Shown here in pieces: positions 10,055-21,137 of a stretch of 38,400 bases of DNA. Source of the stretch: Elysia marginata (Eukaryota; Mollusca; Gastropoda; Plakobranchidae). The stretch lies in contig BMAT01000628.1 of the NCBI GenBank assembly GCA_019649035.1, positions 211,853 to 250,252 of the forward strand. The letters are read 5' to 3'. Each line of letters begins with the position of its first letter. Positions within the stretch are counted from its first letter, which is position 1. Both the position numbers and the translations under genes were made by a program. The notes under the pieces were generated by a model. It did not search any database. It saw only the letters and a program-made list of their open reading frames with translations, and was not told where the DNA came from.

Positions 10055-11657
10055 TTAACTAGCATAGCCTTTGGCCTTTTTCAGGTATTTCAAAACCACA
10101 CTATGGATCTCAGCCTGGCATTCCATTTTGTCTATAACATTCAACAGTCTTATTTTGGGGATGAGACTCTTGAAGAAATGCTCGTCTTCGTCTGTTTCTG
10201 GGAGGCGCGCTCTCTCTTCCCTCACGATGTGACTGTGAGGCGCCTGTCCTGCAGTGGACTTTATCTTCTCAGTTTCGGGCTCGGCCTGTTTTGGTTGCTG
10301 TTGGGAAAACGAGTTTGGTGTGCAGTGACGTGCGTTATCCTCAAACTTCGGAGAAGAGTCGGCACTTGCTAATGGCGCTGCTGAATTCAAAAGATGATCA
10401 TTGCCTTCGTTAGCTTCATCCTCGAGTGTAGAGCTTGGTATGGTCGTATCGGTGAATTGGACAAAAGGAAGTGTCTGAGACATGCCTTCTTGGTCATCTT
10501 TATTTATTTCATTGTCGACTGAGAGGATGGCCATAGAGTCTGATGAGTTTTTGTCGCTTAAGTAAGGTAAGATGAATAGGAGACGATCATAGAGATACCA
10601 TTTTCTCTTCTTGAAGCCAGCAGCGCCCAGATCACGATGGTTCTTCTGGAAGTAGTCTCGAAGTTTTTTCCACCGCTTTCGAGCTTGAAGTTCTGGGGGG
10701 GGAAAGGTTTGCAAATATTGTTATGAGATGCCTTGCATCTTTCATGCGAGAATAATTACGTAGGCACCGTAGCATTTGAATAACTCAAAGTTCAATTTTC
10801 AAAATTTCCTACGCAAAATTTTGTGTCCTTTTCTTTGATTGCTTTTGTTTTAACTTTTTCTTTGTTATAATAATAATTAGAATATTATCTGTACGGAGCA
10901 GCGTGGCTCAGCGGTTAGCGCGTCGGACTCGTGATCCGGTGGTAGCTGGTTCGATTCCCAACCACGATCCATGTCGTTATTTCATCGGGAAAGCAATTTA
11001 CCCACAGTTTCCTCAGTCCACTCACCTGTAAAATGGGAACTGGGTAAAGACAGTGCTTGAAATTTGTGAAATGTTTGTATTTGAGCGCCTAACAGGCAGC
11101 CTCATTGTAATGCTGTGAAATCTGAGTTGAATTCGCTCTGGTGGGTGAAATGTGTAAACTTGCCTTCGCCGGTGGAAGACTATAACCATATTTTGTTGAT
11201 TTTTTTTATACTGTGTAAATGAATACATATGCATACACGTGACCACTGTACAAAACAATTTTCTCATTGAGATAAATAATGAAACAAAATAGTTTGATTT
11301 TTGTTTTTTTGTTTTTTAAATGTGGAAAAGGCAAACTCGGCAGTGCGGCATGGACCCGTTATGTTAGTGTTTTGTCAAATTATTGTTTGCTCGGAGCTTT
11401 AAGGGTGTGATCATTAATTTTTTTCGAGAACAACTTTATATAAATGATGGGTCCAGAATGTCTGTTCAAATTGGCCCTCAGAATAAAGGAAAATCAATCT
11501 TACACTTACCCGTACAGCCAACTTCCTTGGCAATCTTCTTCCATTCCGCGTTCAAATAAGCTCTATTGCTGTGACTTGGGCATGTCTTGTCGTATAAGCT
11601 TGGGCGTTTCTCCACAGCTGTAATTAGTTTTTCCACTTGCTGGCAATCCATATTCAT
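10055..11657 (-). CDS. MADF-BESS domain protein (Adf1-like), two exons, 261 aa
   Basis: Exons 11657-11510 and 10692-10055 flank a phase-1 intron (donor ACGG/GTAAGT, acceptor CCCCCCCAG/AACTTC). The open frame extends further upstream, but the first ATG is at 11657; a second lies at 11651. The MADF domain covers about residues 8-95: VEKLITAVEKRPSLYD, AEWKKIAKEVG, then ELQARKRWKKLRDYFQK and KWYLYDRLLFILPYL. A Ser/Glu-rich linker follows, then a BESS motif at about 217-255 (DEDEHFFKSLIPKIRLL and on). The role is probably sequence-specific DNA binding in the nucleus. Intron phase and position, and the shared ELQAR-K-W-K-LRD block at the splice, show it is a paralogue of the gene at 5932-8496. The intron holds a SINE. 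Confidence 0.87.
10896..11090 (+). mobile_element. tRNA-derived SINE, copy 1
   Basis: The head (10896-10970) has an A-box-like GTGGCTCAGCGGTTAGCGCG and a B-box GGTTCGATTCC at tRNA spacing, with an anticodon-arm-like CGGACTCGTGATCCG. The tail includes GGGAAAGCAATTTACCC, CACCTGTAAAATGGGAACTGGGTAAA and GCAGTGCTTGAA-like sequence shared with the copy at 24377-24544. This tail shows that it is a retroposon and not a tRNA gene. It is inserted in the second MADF-BESS gene's intron, antisense to the gene. The right boundary is approximate. Confidence 0.85.
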
Positions 11658-12340
11658 GTTGCTAGCTAAGTCGCACAAGTACAGTATTCAAACGAAAAAT
11701 TTTGCGCGATTCAATCACGACTCCGTAGATGAAATGTAGAGTTACACTTAATGTAGCACAAAAATCTAGATCAAATATATTTCTCTAGCTTCTACTACCG
11801 CAATTTAGATACAATAGCCTGGATCTTGCAAAATAATATGTTCCATTTTGGTGATTGCGCGGGGATCGAAAAGTTCTACGCTGCAAGTGCACCAGGACTC
11901 TTGTTAACTGGAGATCTTCGCCTCGCTCGTCGTTACAACAGTACACAGCAAAACAGTTCGAGGGGGTGGAACGAGGTTAGCATGAGGAAAGTGAGAGGTG
12001 GGACTTGGTGAGAGATGAGGTTACTGCCGGTTAGTGAGGCTTGCGCGCCGCGCCAAACAGCAAACACTGAACAAAGCCTGTACTACCGTCTACCGGTACC
12101 TAGGCCCTACCTCGCCCTCGCCAGTAGCCTCGTCCTCGCCCCAGCGCGCCCTTTTATCCAGCCCTGCCCCGAAATCCCCAAGCTGTCAGCAAAGACCTAC
12201 CAGTCTCGTATACATGCTGGCCTTTCACATGCCAAACACTGGCAAACAGCGCTAAAAGCACCGCCTCAGGCCTATCACTTCAGACTCGGTGACACTGCCC
12301 GCTTAGTGAATCTTTTATGTTACGGCACTTTTACAATCCA
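11658..12340 (-). promoter_or_regulatory. Probable 5' flank/promoter region of the second MADF-BESS gene
   Basis: From about 11850 to 12310 the DNA is GC- and CpG-richer than its surroundings (for example GCTTGCGCGCCGCGCC near 12040). A plus-strand frame of 123 codons at 12015-12386 is Pro/Ala/Leu-biased, matches no family I know and is probably a by-product of composition. The transcription start is not placed. Confidence 0.35.
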
Positions 12341-12570
12341 ATGCATATTTTTATGTATAAAATGTTTTCTTAGTCAGTCAATGTAGGGTATTTTTTTTTC
12401 TTAAACACTGAATGCACCCCCAATATAAAAAAAAGTTTCTAAAAAAATTATTATATGACAAACTTGTTTGGCTATTCTTTTTCGGTTAAAGTTTTATTTT
12501 TCATTCGTTTAAATTCACTCAATTTTAGGCACCTTTTTTGACGGTGATATAATATTTGTAGAAAAAATGA

Positions 12571-12590
12571 CGATGATGATGATGATGATC
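12571..12590. repeat. (GAT)n microsatellite
   Basis: A short GAT run, continued as imperfect GATGGTGATGAAGATG. Confidence 0.85.
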
Positions 12591-14145
12591 ATGGTGATGG
12601 TGATGAAGATGGGAAACGATAAAAATGTTAATGATCATTGACAGACTGCATTAATGTGCCAACTTCATGATTCGTCTTCCTTTTTTAACTTCAGCACCGT
12701 AAAACAGAAGAAAATGTGTGTTTTTTTTTTGTTTTTTTTCAGTATTGTGAACCAACTCCGGAGTTCATAAATTAAAAAAAAAACTGTCTTTTATTATGCT
12801 TCCCTTTACTGGGCGTTACTAGGCCCAGAGTGTGTGGGATGGTTCCCCCTCCACAAGAGCGGGTGGTTTCGACTTTTTAATTATAGATGTAATATGCAGA
12901 TTTAGGTTGGTGAGTAGGGAGAGAGAGTTAGTTACGTTTGGGTTTATACACAATAAGGTTTAGATCTGCTTTGGCATTCAATTAAAATAAAATTATCTTA
13001 AGAAACTACATGTACGAGTCTTGTCATCTTGTCATTTCGTCTTTCGCAAAAGTTGTTCTAATTTGTTAAAAGTCGACCTCATGTAAACCGCGTATACGGC
13101 ACAGCATTAGCTTTACTTTCGCATTTAATAAAATAAACTCTTCACGGAAAAAAAATTTTAATCATTTTTGTGTGAAATTGATTTCGTCAAAAGATATGAT
13201 GTACGTTAGAATTGTTGAAACTTCCACTATACAGAGATGCAAGCGCCTTATGCACAAAAAGCAGGAAAATTTACACACCTCTACAAAGCGCTCCGCTCGA
13301 CATTGATAACTAACAGCTACTCCTACAGAATCTTTGACAGATCAGCTAAAAAAGGTTGATACAACTCTATCCTAGGATCTTCATAGCAGTAGAACCCAAA
13401 AGAAGTGTTTGGTTTTCTTTAAATCTTAAGTTAGGGCGATTTTCTTTAATAATTTAGTCTGAATTATTCTAAAATTTCCTGCTTTTGGGGCTAATGTTCT
13501 TGCTAAAAGAAATCGGAATTCTTGCAAAAAATCGGAAAACTTGCATTCCTGCATATACTTTGAGCAAAGAAGACAAGCGGGTTTCATTTTAGACAACGAA
13601 ATTGGTGGCGCGCCTGTAAGGAACGTAGCTATCATGACTATACTCTGTGATCTTTTGTTGTTTTTTTTTAATAGCGGTTCGTGTGCTTTAAGTCTACAAG
13701 GTACCCGATACGCTAAATGTGTTTCACGCTTTGGGATATTTTTTTTTTAAGATTAGGATGTTATAACGGACAACTGAAAAGATTTCAGCTGTATTTTGTG
13801 GAAGATGAAGAAATTTTTAAAGTAAAAAAAGGGAAAAAATAAAACAAATCCCAAAAATTAAAAGCAGGAAACGAGGGAGGCTGTTTGAGGAAAACGTCTC
13901 GCGGCATAGCTTAATAAAAGAGATGGCCAGGGTTTGATGGGTAAAAAAATAAAGAAAAACAAAATAATATTTTTAAAAAATTACTCAGACATATGTTGGC
14001 AGCTGGTGCACAGGTGTAAGCACAACTTTAGAAGGTCGCCCCATGATTGATCATTTTGACATCCATTCAACCTTCGCTTCTTCTTGACCTTTGACTGTAT
14101 CCTTGAACCCCCAAAATATAATTATGCCAGTTTTCTCGACAGGGG

Positions 14146-14317
14146 TCTTTCTCTCTCTCCCTCTCTCTCCATCTCTCTTCCTCCCCTCTCTCTCTCTCCA
14201 TCTCTCTTCCTCCCCTCTCTCTCTCTCTCTCTCCACCTCTCTTCCTCCTCTCTCTCTCCCCATCTCTCTTCCACCCCTCTCTCTCTTTCTCTCTCTCTCC
14301 CTCCCTCTCTTTCTCTC
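14146..14317. repeat. Long pyrimidine (CT-rich) tract
   Basis: About 170 bases of almost pure C/T on the plus strand, built from TCTC with a longer period visible as repeated CCATCTCTCTTCC and CCTCTCTCTC blocks. It generates Ser/Leu/Pro frames on one strand and Arg/Glu frames on the other; these are not genes. Confidence 0.95.
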
Positions 14318-15323
14318 ATATATGTACTATTCAATTCATAGCTTCCCCTAACACACACATTTACAGATCATACGATTTGCTTTTTGAAAATGCATCCATT
14401 CTCTCCAACAGTTTTTGCTGCAAATTTTAGTTTTTAGAGAATTTTCTGCACTAAATCCATGCAAGCGCTGTTTCTTACTATCTACAACCTATGTATGTGG
14501 TATTATTCCCTCCCTCCCCGCCTCGTTTTTCCCTTCTAGTCTGCCAGGCACAAGCTAGCTAAACAAACAAGCTGTGACGAATGACCAGCTTATTCAATTA
14601 GACACGTAAACAAAGCCTAACATAATAGTTCCACACACAACTAAAAACACAAGCATTAGAGTAGACTTGAACTGCACATCGCTTTTCTTTTCCCTTCGTT
14701 TTGCTCAACGTTAAGAGTGCAGTCTATTTTGCAAGACAAGAATATGGATCAAAATGAGAACAAATGCAGACTTAGGCGATGATAAAATATAGAAATCAGT
14801 TCCCGCAGCTGTAGCACTATGTATACGCAGTTCCCCAACCATTACAATCCAGGGAATAACGCCTGCAGCTTGGCGGAGAGTGCAGACTGCGTCAGCATTA
14901 TTTTTGACAGTACACTCACTACATCTTTGTCTGGAGCTGAGTGAAACTGAAAGGAATGGTTGGGCTGACCCTATGAGGCTGAGTGATTACTGTGTAGGAT
15001 TGAGAACATTGGGTCTACATTACTAAGCTCTAATGAAAGATACGAGAGAGTTAAAAAGAGCCTAAATGTCAACTTGAAAAAATTCTATGGAAAAACTTGG
15101 AAATGTTACAAATGACTACCGATCCACATTGAAATAAGATGTTTCATTTCCAGACAATCTGAAATTCTGTTAAAATACAGTTGTCTTCACAAATAGGATA
15201 CGTGATCACTAAAAATAAAATTGATAAATATTATGGGATACATCCGGGCTACCACTAACACTTGGAGCTCGGATACATGTTCTCAAAATAATGTTAAAAA
15301 GTGTACGAGGGGAGGAGGGGGGG

Positions 15324-15333
15324 NNNNNNNNNN
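15324..15333. other. Assembly gap of 10 N
   Basis: Ten unspecified bases follow a G-rich run (GGGGAGGAGGGGGGG). The number of N is probably a placeholder, so the true distance across it is unknown. It lies between the last IPPK exon seen and the MADF-BESS genes. Confidence 0.99.
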
Positions 15334-15756
15334 GGTGTGTTGATTATGTAGAGTGCTTGCTCGAAGGAAGGGAATGCAAAGTTCCCAAATATCAACGCTT
15401 TATCTCATCGACTTAAAAGCTTTATACCTATGTCGTTTGCCCAGGTCCTGGATGGGGCATAGTCAGAACACACCACTACATTAACGTAGATGATGAAGAT
15501 CTAGGTCAAACGAGAGGCGGTGTTTTACCGGCGGGCACGGCGACATAGCTATAATTCAGGGCAACTAAATGTGTCGAGGTCAGGTCTCGGTCTATGTTAT
15601 GTTCTGCAAGCAAACTCAGTGTGAGCTGGGCTTGGAGCAGGTCTATTTTTATGAAGCTAAGGCACAGTCCTAGAAGCTAAGCGAGCCTGGCGAGGCAATG
15701 TTGCACAGTGATCTATAATCTAAGTATAAAATATCACTGGTTGCCAAAGCCTCTGG

Positions 15757-15822
15757 CCTGCACAAGCGCACATAATAATGTACATTGCACCTGCACAAGC
15801 GCACATAATAATATACATTGTA
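15757..15822. repeat. Tandem duplication of a 33-bp unit
   Basis: CCTGCACAAGCGCACATAAT and the next 13 bases occur at 15757-15789 and again at 15790-15822 with a few differences at the ends. Confidence 0.9.
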
Positions 15823-16544
15823 TTTTAATCTGCCTAAGATATGCCCATGTCACAGACCTCAACCCATACTGCGGCCTAGGTTAATCCCCAATTAATGTAA
15901 GCTTAGCTGAGCAAATGAAAATTAAAATGAAGCTGGATTTATCGGTCTAGACATTAAGTAGCCGTATGAGCTCTATATTATAAATAGAACAGGTGATGCA
16001 ATTTTTTCTATTTTATACATTTTCAAAAACATAAACTACACCTTTAACGGAGACAAGAGTATACGTGTATGCACTGCAGCTTACAAAGAGCAGTTTGCAA
16101 TCAAGGAAAAAAATTAAAAGGAGTTGCATTTTGTTCACTCACTGTAAACTCAGCACATGTGTGCAGTTGTTTAAAGAAAGTGCAAAAGTTAACTGATTTA
16201 TGATCGACACAACTAATGCAAGATGATTGCCACCTGCTCAAATTTCAACTACAACACCATACAATTGATGTTGCCTGACTTTGCTACGGGTTGAATAAGA
16301 ATTTGGACATATAAGAGGCAAATTTTAACATAATAGCACAAACAAATTCAATCAATTAAACAGATAGCAGAAAAATATGACAAAGAATTGCAGCACACAG
16401 ATTTAACATACACCAGAAAACTTGAACAAAGAATCACAAGAAACAGATTTTGAAATATGTAACAAAACAATGAAAATTAACCATAAGAGACATATTTCAT
16501 ATATGTATGTAGCAGAATTCATGACAATTAATGATTTACAAATG

Positions 16545-17020
16545 AGAGCCTATGACAGAAGGTTGTGTCGAGTGCCAGGAGTGATGTTATGTATGATGTA
16601 AGGCTTTGGGGCTAAATAAAATGTTTCAGAACTAAAACCAATTTATTTATATATAATCTTGCTTGAAATGTGTAATGGCCTGAGTGCAACATTTTGAAAC
16701 CTAATTCTTACAGGAAACAACTTTTACAGCACAAATGCTACTATATGTGGTGAGTGATTCTGACATGAGAAAAGTTACACTTTTTGAGTCATAGGTGATT
16801 CTGAAATGAATTACAAAAAGTGGTAACTTTGTACTGATGAAGTCTTGAGAGTATCTACAATACTGTGGTTTTAAGTTTAACATCAATAAATCCACTGCTT
16901 TTTGCTTGTTACAATAGAATTAAATGGGATCTTTTCAAAATTAAAATAAAATGTTGACAAAGTAAAAAATGTCCTCACCAAAGATTGTCTTTTACCCCAA
17001 AACAACCTTTTGTCATAGCC
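16545..17020 (+). repeat. Diverged dispersed repeat, copy A
   Basis: Collinear with 27512-27960 in the same orientation. Shared words include GGCT-TGGGGCTA, GTAATGG-CTG, CAACATTTT, about 30 bases around AACATCAATAAATCCACTGC, AAATGGG-CTTTTCAAAATTA and AAATGTTGA-A-AGTAA. The two copies are heavily diverged in between. Neither has a convincing ORF. It lies directly downstream of the last IPPK exon found. Confidence 0.75.
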
Positions 17021-17070
17021 TCATAAAGCCGAAACACTTTGACTTGGATGGTTACAAATAAAACACTAAC

Positions 17071-20000
17071 CTTTAGACACTGGTGCATACAAAACTTGCA
17101 GACCTGAGCTCTTCCTTCCTCTCCTGATGCCTTGGGTAACATGTAGGCTTTCTTCGGCTGCGAGGAAGAAAGAACTTGTATTACACAATGGAAGTCAGCA
17201 GAGTCTTAATTTTTAAGGTTTGCTTTTATAAACAAACCAAAAAATTTTAAAAATTACATTTTTTTTTTGTTTCCAGCCACTGGTTTAAAAAATGCATTTT
17301 CCAAATAGATTTTCATTGCAATGAACAGCTTCTGAGCCCTTAGGTAGCATCAATACGTACACAATTGGACCAAGAGGTCTTAAGTTCAATTCTTGTTTTG
17401 GTTGGTTGTTAATTATTCCTTGGAAAGGACTGAAATTCCTTAGAAAGGACTAAACTTTTTATTGCCTCACTCTGGCATTTAATGAGTACTGGCTGTAAGC
17501 AATGAAGACTCTTGTCAGTATCATGCTGTTCAAAGGGTATTTACGAAGTAGATTGGTTGGTTATGCCATGTTGAGGAAGCCATGCAAAGGCCTTGAGGTA
17601 TTTTAGTCAATTAAGCGTACACGTCAAAAACATTCTTCAGTATCCATTAAACTTTTACTTACTTTGATCTCAAAGCTTAAAGTGAAGTCCCTGTCAGAGT
17701 GATGGAGGTTTTTGGAAACTGCAGCAAATTTCTCTGATTTCGAAACAGAAGACAATCTTGAAGAATCAGCATTTCCACCAAGCCCAATTGATGTTACTTT
17801 TCCTGGCACAGTAATGTTATCTCCATCACTTTCACTTTTTCCATTCACTATAACTGAATTTCCTGAACTAACTAATAAAGAGTGATTGCGAGAAGTGCTC
17901 TTAAAGGCTTCTGCTTGACAGTCTTGTGAATCATTACTGTTGCCATGTCCAGATAAATCACCACATTTGAGCAATGACTCTTGAATATTAGGGTAGTCTT
18001 TATTAGTTCTAAGCTCACTACTGTCTGTTTCAAAGGATGGACTTAACAAAAAGGGATCAGATTTACATATTGTATCTAAAAATGTCGCCAGATCAAAACG
18101 GCCTTCTACCGCATTGCAGTTAAGGCTGCTTTGAATGTTTGAGTCAAAGTTGATTTTCTTGTCATGTACAAAACAGCAGTCTCGGAGGACAAAGGCCCAC
18201 TGAATGTCAGCATCCAAGGAGTTGCCAGAAGCGTTTTTCCTGTGGTCTGTGATGATAAAAAGCAAAGAAGTGGCCAACAGAAAACAGAACTATTTTCTTA
18301 AAAAAATGAAACCAACTGGATGTATGCATCAAAGAATCCCCTGTTTTAAATAAATTTGTGCTAAAAATGCCCTCTTCAAATTATACAGTGGAGTTGACTG
18401 AACTCAACTCTTTTGCATTTTTCTCAAAATATCTTTTTTTTTACGTATATCAATGGCCGGCACATCAAACTTCTGATGTGGCAATAGGAAAAAAAAACAC
18501 ATCAGAGGTTTGAAGTGCCTGCCATTGATATATCTTTGTATATCTCTGAAAGCTGTAGAGCAATTCACTTCAAACTTTGCATGTGTTTTGCCAATGCACT
18601 GTTCTCGATTTTGTCAGAAGATTTTTTTTCAATATTTTTTATTGTTTTACAAATTTTTTTAAAGTACTTTTTGGCACTTTTATCTTTTATGGAAAGTCAA
18701 AAATTAACACAAAAAAAAATCTGAAAAAGCAGCTTCAGAAAAATGCTTCTGACAAAATGTTTGGATCGACTGTAATAAACGATTGCTTTGTACATAATGC
18801 AAACTATTGTTTAGAACTGACTTATAAAGGCCTAACATTTAATATTTTTACCCAACATGACCGTTACAACAAACTGTTTCTACGGAAATCAAACATTGGA
18901 AATAACAAAATAAAAAAAAAAACATTTTCTTTGATTTTAGTCCCCCAAACATTTCTTTAAACAAAAATTAGATCTTAATAAGAATAAAAAAAAAGCCTCT
19001 GGTTGCCGCATTGGCACTTAACGCCGACTGCACTATACTTGAAATATTGAGGTCAATAAAAAATGAGGCAGTGATTCAAAACAGGTTGTCATTCTAGTAT
19101 TTATCTTCATAGATAAGGTAGTTTTAAAAACATAAAAAGAATAGCATGAAACTGTAAAAGAGACTACATGTATTCTTTTATGGCTGTTAGTTTACAGCTT
19201 GATTCTTTAAGATAAACTTCAAATTAATTGACCAAAAATTTTAGAATTAGTCATATACCAAATCAGTCAGCTGTGATGCAGGACAAAACTTTTGTTAACC
19301 TTCATAATAGAGTTTAGAATATAATACAGATCTTTGATAATTTCTTATCATGAAAGTCTTTCCAGGTAAAATTTATATAACATAAGACAATGATTTGGCT
19401 TAAAAGAGATACAGGGTAAAAGGGTATTTTCAAAGCAGCATGATTTTATTTGTTATCACTTAAGCCCCTATTTTGTTTACTATAAAATCCAAGAGAATCA
19501 AGACTTTTTCAGTTTTTGTGACGGCCTCAAGTTCAATATAATGCCTCAAGATCTTCATATTTGACCACTCTTTTTCTTCTCAAGCTTAGTCAGCATCTAT
19601 TGAATTTCTAATCTACAATATGTAGACTTACAATAAGGTCCAAACAAACAAACAATAAACAACCTCTCTTTACAGAAAAATAGTATGTGGACAAAGTTAT
19701 CCCCCCACCCACCAAAGAAAAAAAAAGAAACACAGAAAGAAAATAAAACAATCTCTTTATATTGACTCTGCCAAGCCTTTGCAAGTCTTACACTTACCTC
19801 CTGCAGTTCTGAGATAAACACTTTAAACACTGTAGGCCTATTTTACAAGTACTACCAATAATCCTAACCTGGTCGCTCATGTCTTGTCAAAGCTACAGCC
19901 TTATCTGTAAATCCATGGGGCACTTTGGTCAATGTCTGTTTACAGGAAAGAAATTTTTGTAAAAAGCAAAAGACACCTGTTGCGCTTCAAAAAGTTCAAG

Positions 20001-21137
20001 ATCATTTAAGTATCTAAAGCTGGTGATTTTATTCAGAACTATGGTATAAACAACGATGCTATAATATTATTGCAAACTTTAAAAAAGTTTTGTAGCAAAC
20101 GAAGTTGTAAGATACTAGTTTGACAATCAATGACAAGCCTTGCACATTGACATTTTTGTAGTTCAGTTTTATGACCCAGCCCTTGTTCATTGTTTTTTTT
20201 TGAGTTAGAACACTAGCCACCTCTCTCATGTCATCCTGCAACATTTATATTTCCAAGAACACCTTGGATCATTTTTGCTGGTAGTTGCGTAATCAACACA
20301 AATAATTTGAATGAAAAGTGTGCATCCTCACCGGAACTACCACAAACTGATTTGAGAAGAGAGGCTGCATGATGTTTCTCATATAGTCAATCACATTTGC
20401 CAACTGTTCTTTTACAGCCATTTGGACGTCCTGAAACAGTTTTTATAGAGCAACTTTGATCCAATGTTTAAAGTAAATAATAATCTTAATATATACCCGT
20501 ACTTCTTATTTAATTTTAAGTGGGTCCCACCTCAATAATAGCAACTCAAACTTTTATTTTATCTTATCAATTAAACGTGAATTTGTGGATCACTGCTATG
20601 AAAAATATTACTAAGTTCTGATAGGTTATCTAACAAGTTTTTGATTTTCACAAGAGATTTACAGTAAGTCATGAATTAATATTTACCAGCAGGTTGGATT
20701 TATCTATCTGTCCATTCCTTATGTCCTTACGAATCTTATCGACAGTGTTAGACTTGATGAGACGAAGAACCTCATTTGACTGGTGATAAAGTAAAAAAAC
20801 AAATCCTCATTCATTTATATTGTTTTGCTTTTCATAAGTAAATTTCTTTTATAAGAATCAGTGGAATTTGGAAAAAATACCAACAATATATAGAAAATGT
20901 TTTAACATTGACTTTAACCGTTTCAAAGAGCTAACAGGGCTTTCACAAAGGGTTAAGTTGACTTCAAATGAGAGTTTACTTTAGTTTGACTTTAAATTTT
21001 CAACCAAATTTACAAGACAGGCTATTAGTAATTTGAATTGATTTAACTAGATTCGCCACCTTAATTTTTTTTAAACTTACCTTTGTAAGAGCAAACACCA
21101 TTGCAGCACTTCCTTCCCCACGATACTCCAATTCCAT
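17071..21137 (-). CDS. IPPK: Inositol-pentakisphosphate 2-kinase, 5' seven exons (3' part not found)
   Basis: The family converts Ins(1,3,4,5,6)P5 to InsP6 (phytate). Exons: 21137-21081, 20779-20687, 20430-20332, 19935-19869, 19837-19798, 18239-17663 and 17157-17071, all GT-AG with compatible phases, giving 340 codons. Residues 1-19 contain YRGEGSAAMVFAL, the family's N-terminal nucleotide-binding loop; EVLRLIK follows at the start of exon 2. Exon 3 (DYMRNIMQPLF) matches the family's region before VVVP. The signature EIKPK is split across exons 6 and 7 (residues 309-313), followed by VCKFCMHQCLK, the conserved metal-site region. Exon 6 carries about 160 residues of Ser/Asn-rich sequence absent from vertebrate proteins. 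The acceptor of exon 5 is chosen by phase: the TAG at 19840-19838 keeps frame, the CAG seven bases on does not. The rest of the kinase, including the C-terminal lobe, is not seen in this window. Confidence 0.9.
18385..18772. mobile_element. Possible 388-bp inverted-terminus element in an IPPK intron
   Basis: TA/CAGTGGAGTTGACTG at the left and CGACTG/TA at the right are consistent with a non-autonomous Tc1/mariner-type element, but only the outer few bases pair. The main support is the strong internal hairpin at 18446-18532. Composition is very T-rich in the right half. Confidence 0.35.
18446..18532. repeat. 87-base hairpin-forming inverted repeat
   Basis: The 35-base arms 18446-18480 (TATATCAATGGCCGGCACAT and on to GATGTG) and 18498-18532 pair with three non-Watson-Crick positions, one of them G:U when read as plus-strand RNA. 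The loop is 17 bases and A-rich. It lies in the intron between IPPK exons 5 and 6. Confidence 0.9.

Larger units (their letters stand above)
12341..16544. other. No gene recognised between the second MADF-BESS gene and IPPK
   Basis: AT-rich DNA with simple repeats and a scaffold gap. I searched the minus strand for the expected C-terminal blocks of IPPK, such as the PLDLFSG-type motif and the PQNN-type motif, and saw none. Frames in this stretch look like chance. Confidence 0.45.

Noticed and set aside
10901-10970. A functional tRNA gene
   Set aside because: The head has A- and B-box-like words, but the same head-plus-tail sequence recurs at 24377-24544, so it is a SINE.
12015-12386. 123-codon plus-strand frame in a GC-rich patch
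   Set aside because: Pro/Ala/Leu bias follows base composition, no family resemblance, no splice or polyadenylation context, and it lies in the expected promoter region of the second MADF-BESS gene.
18278-18300. Start codon of the 217-codon IPPK frame upstream of exon 6
   Set aside because: The frame's upstream methionine lies in intron sequence; the acceptor at 18241-18240 and agreement with upstream exons show that this is an internal exon.
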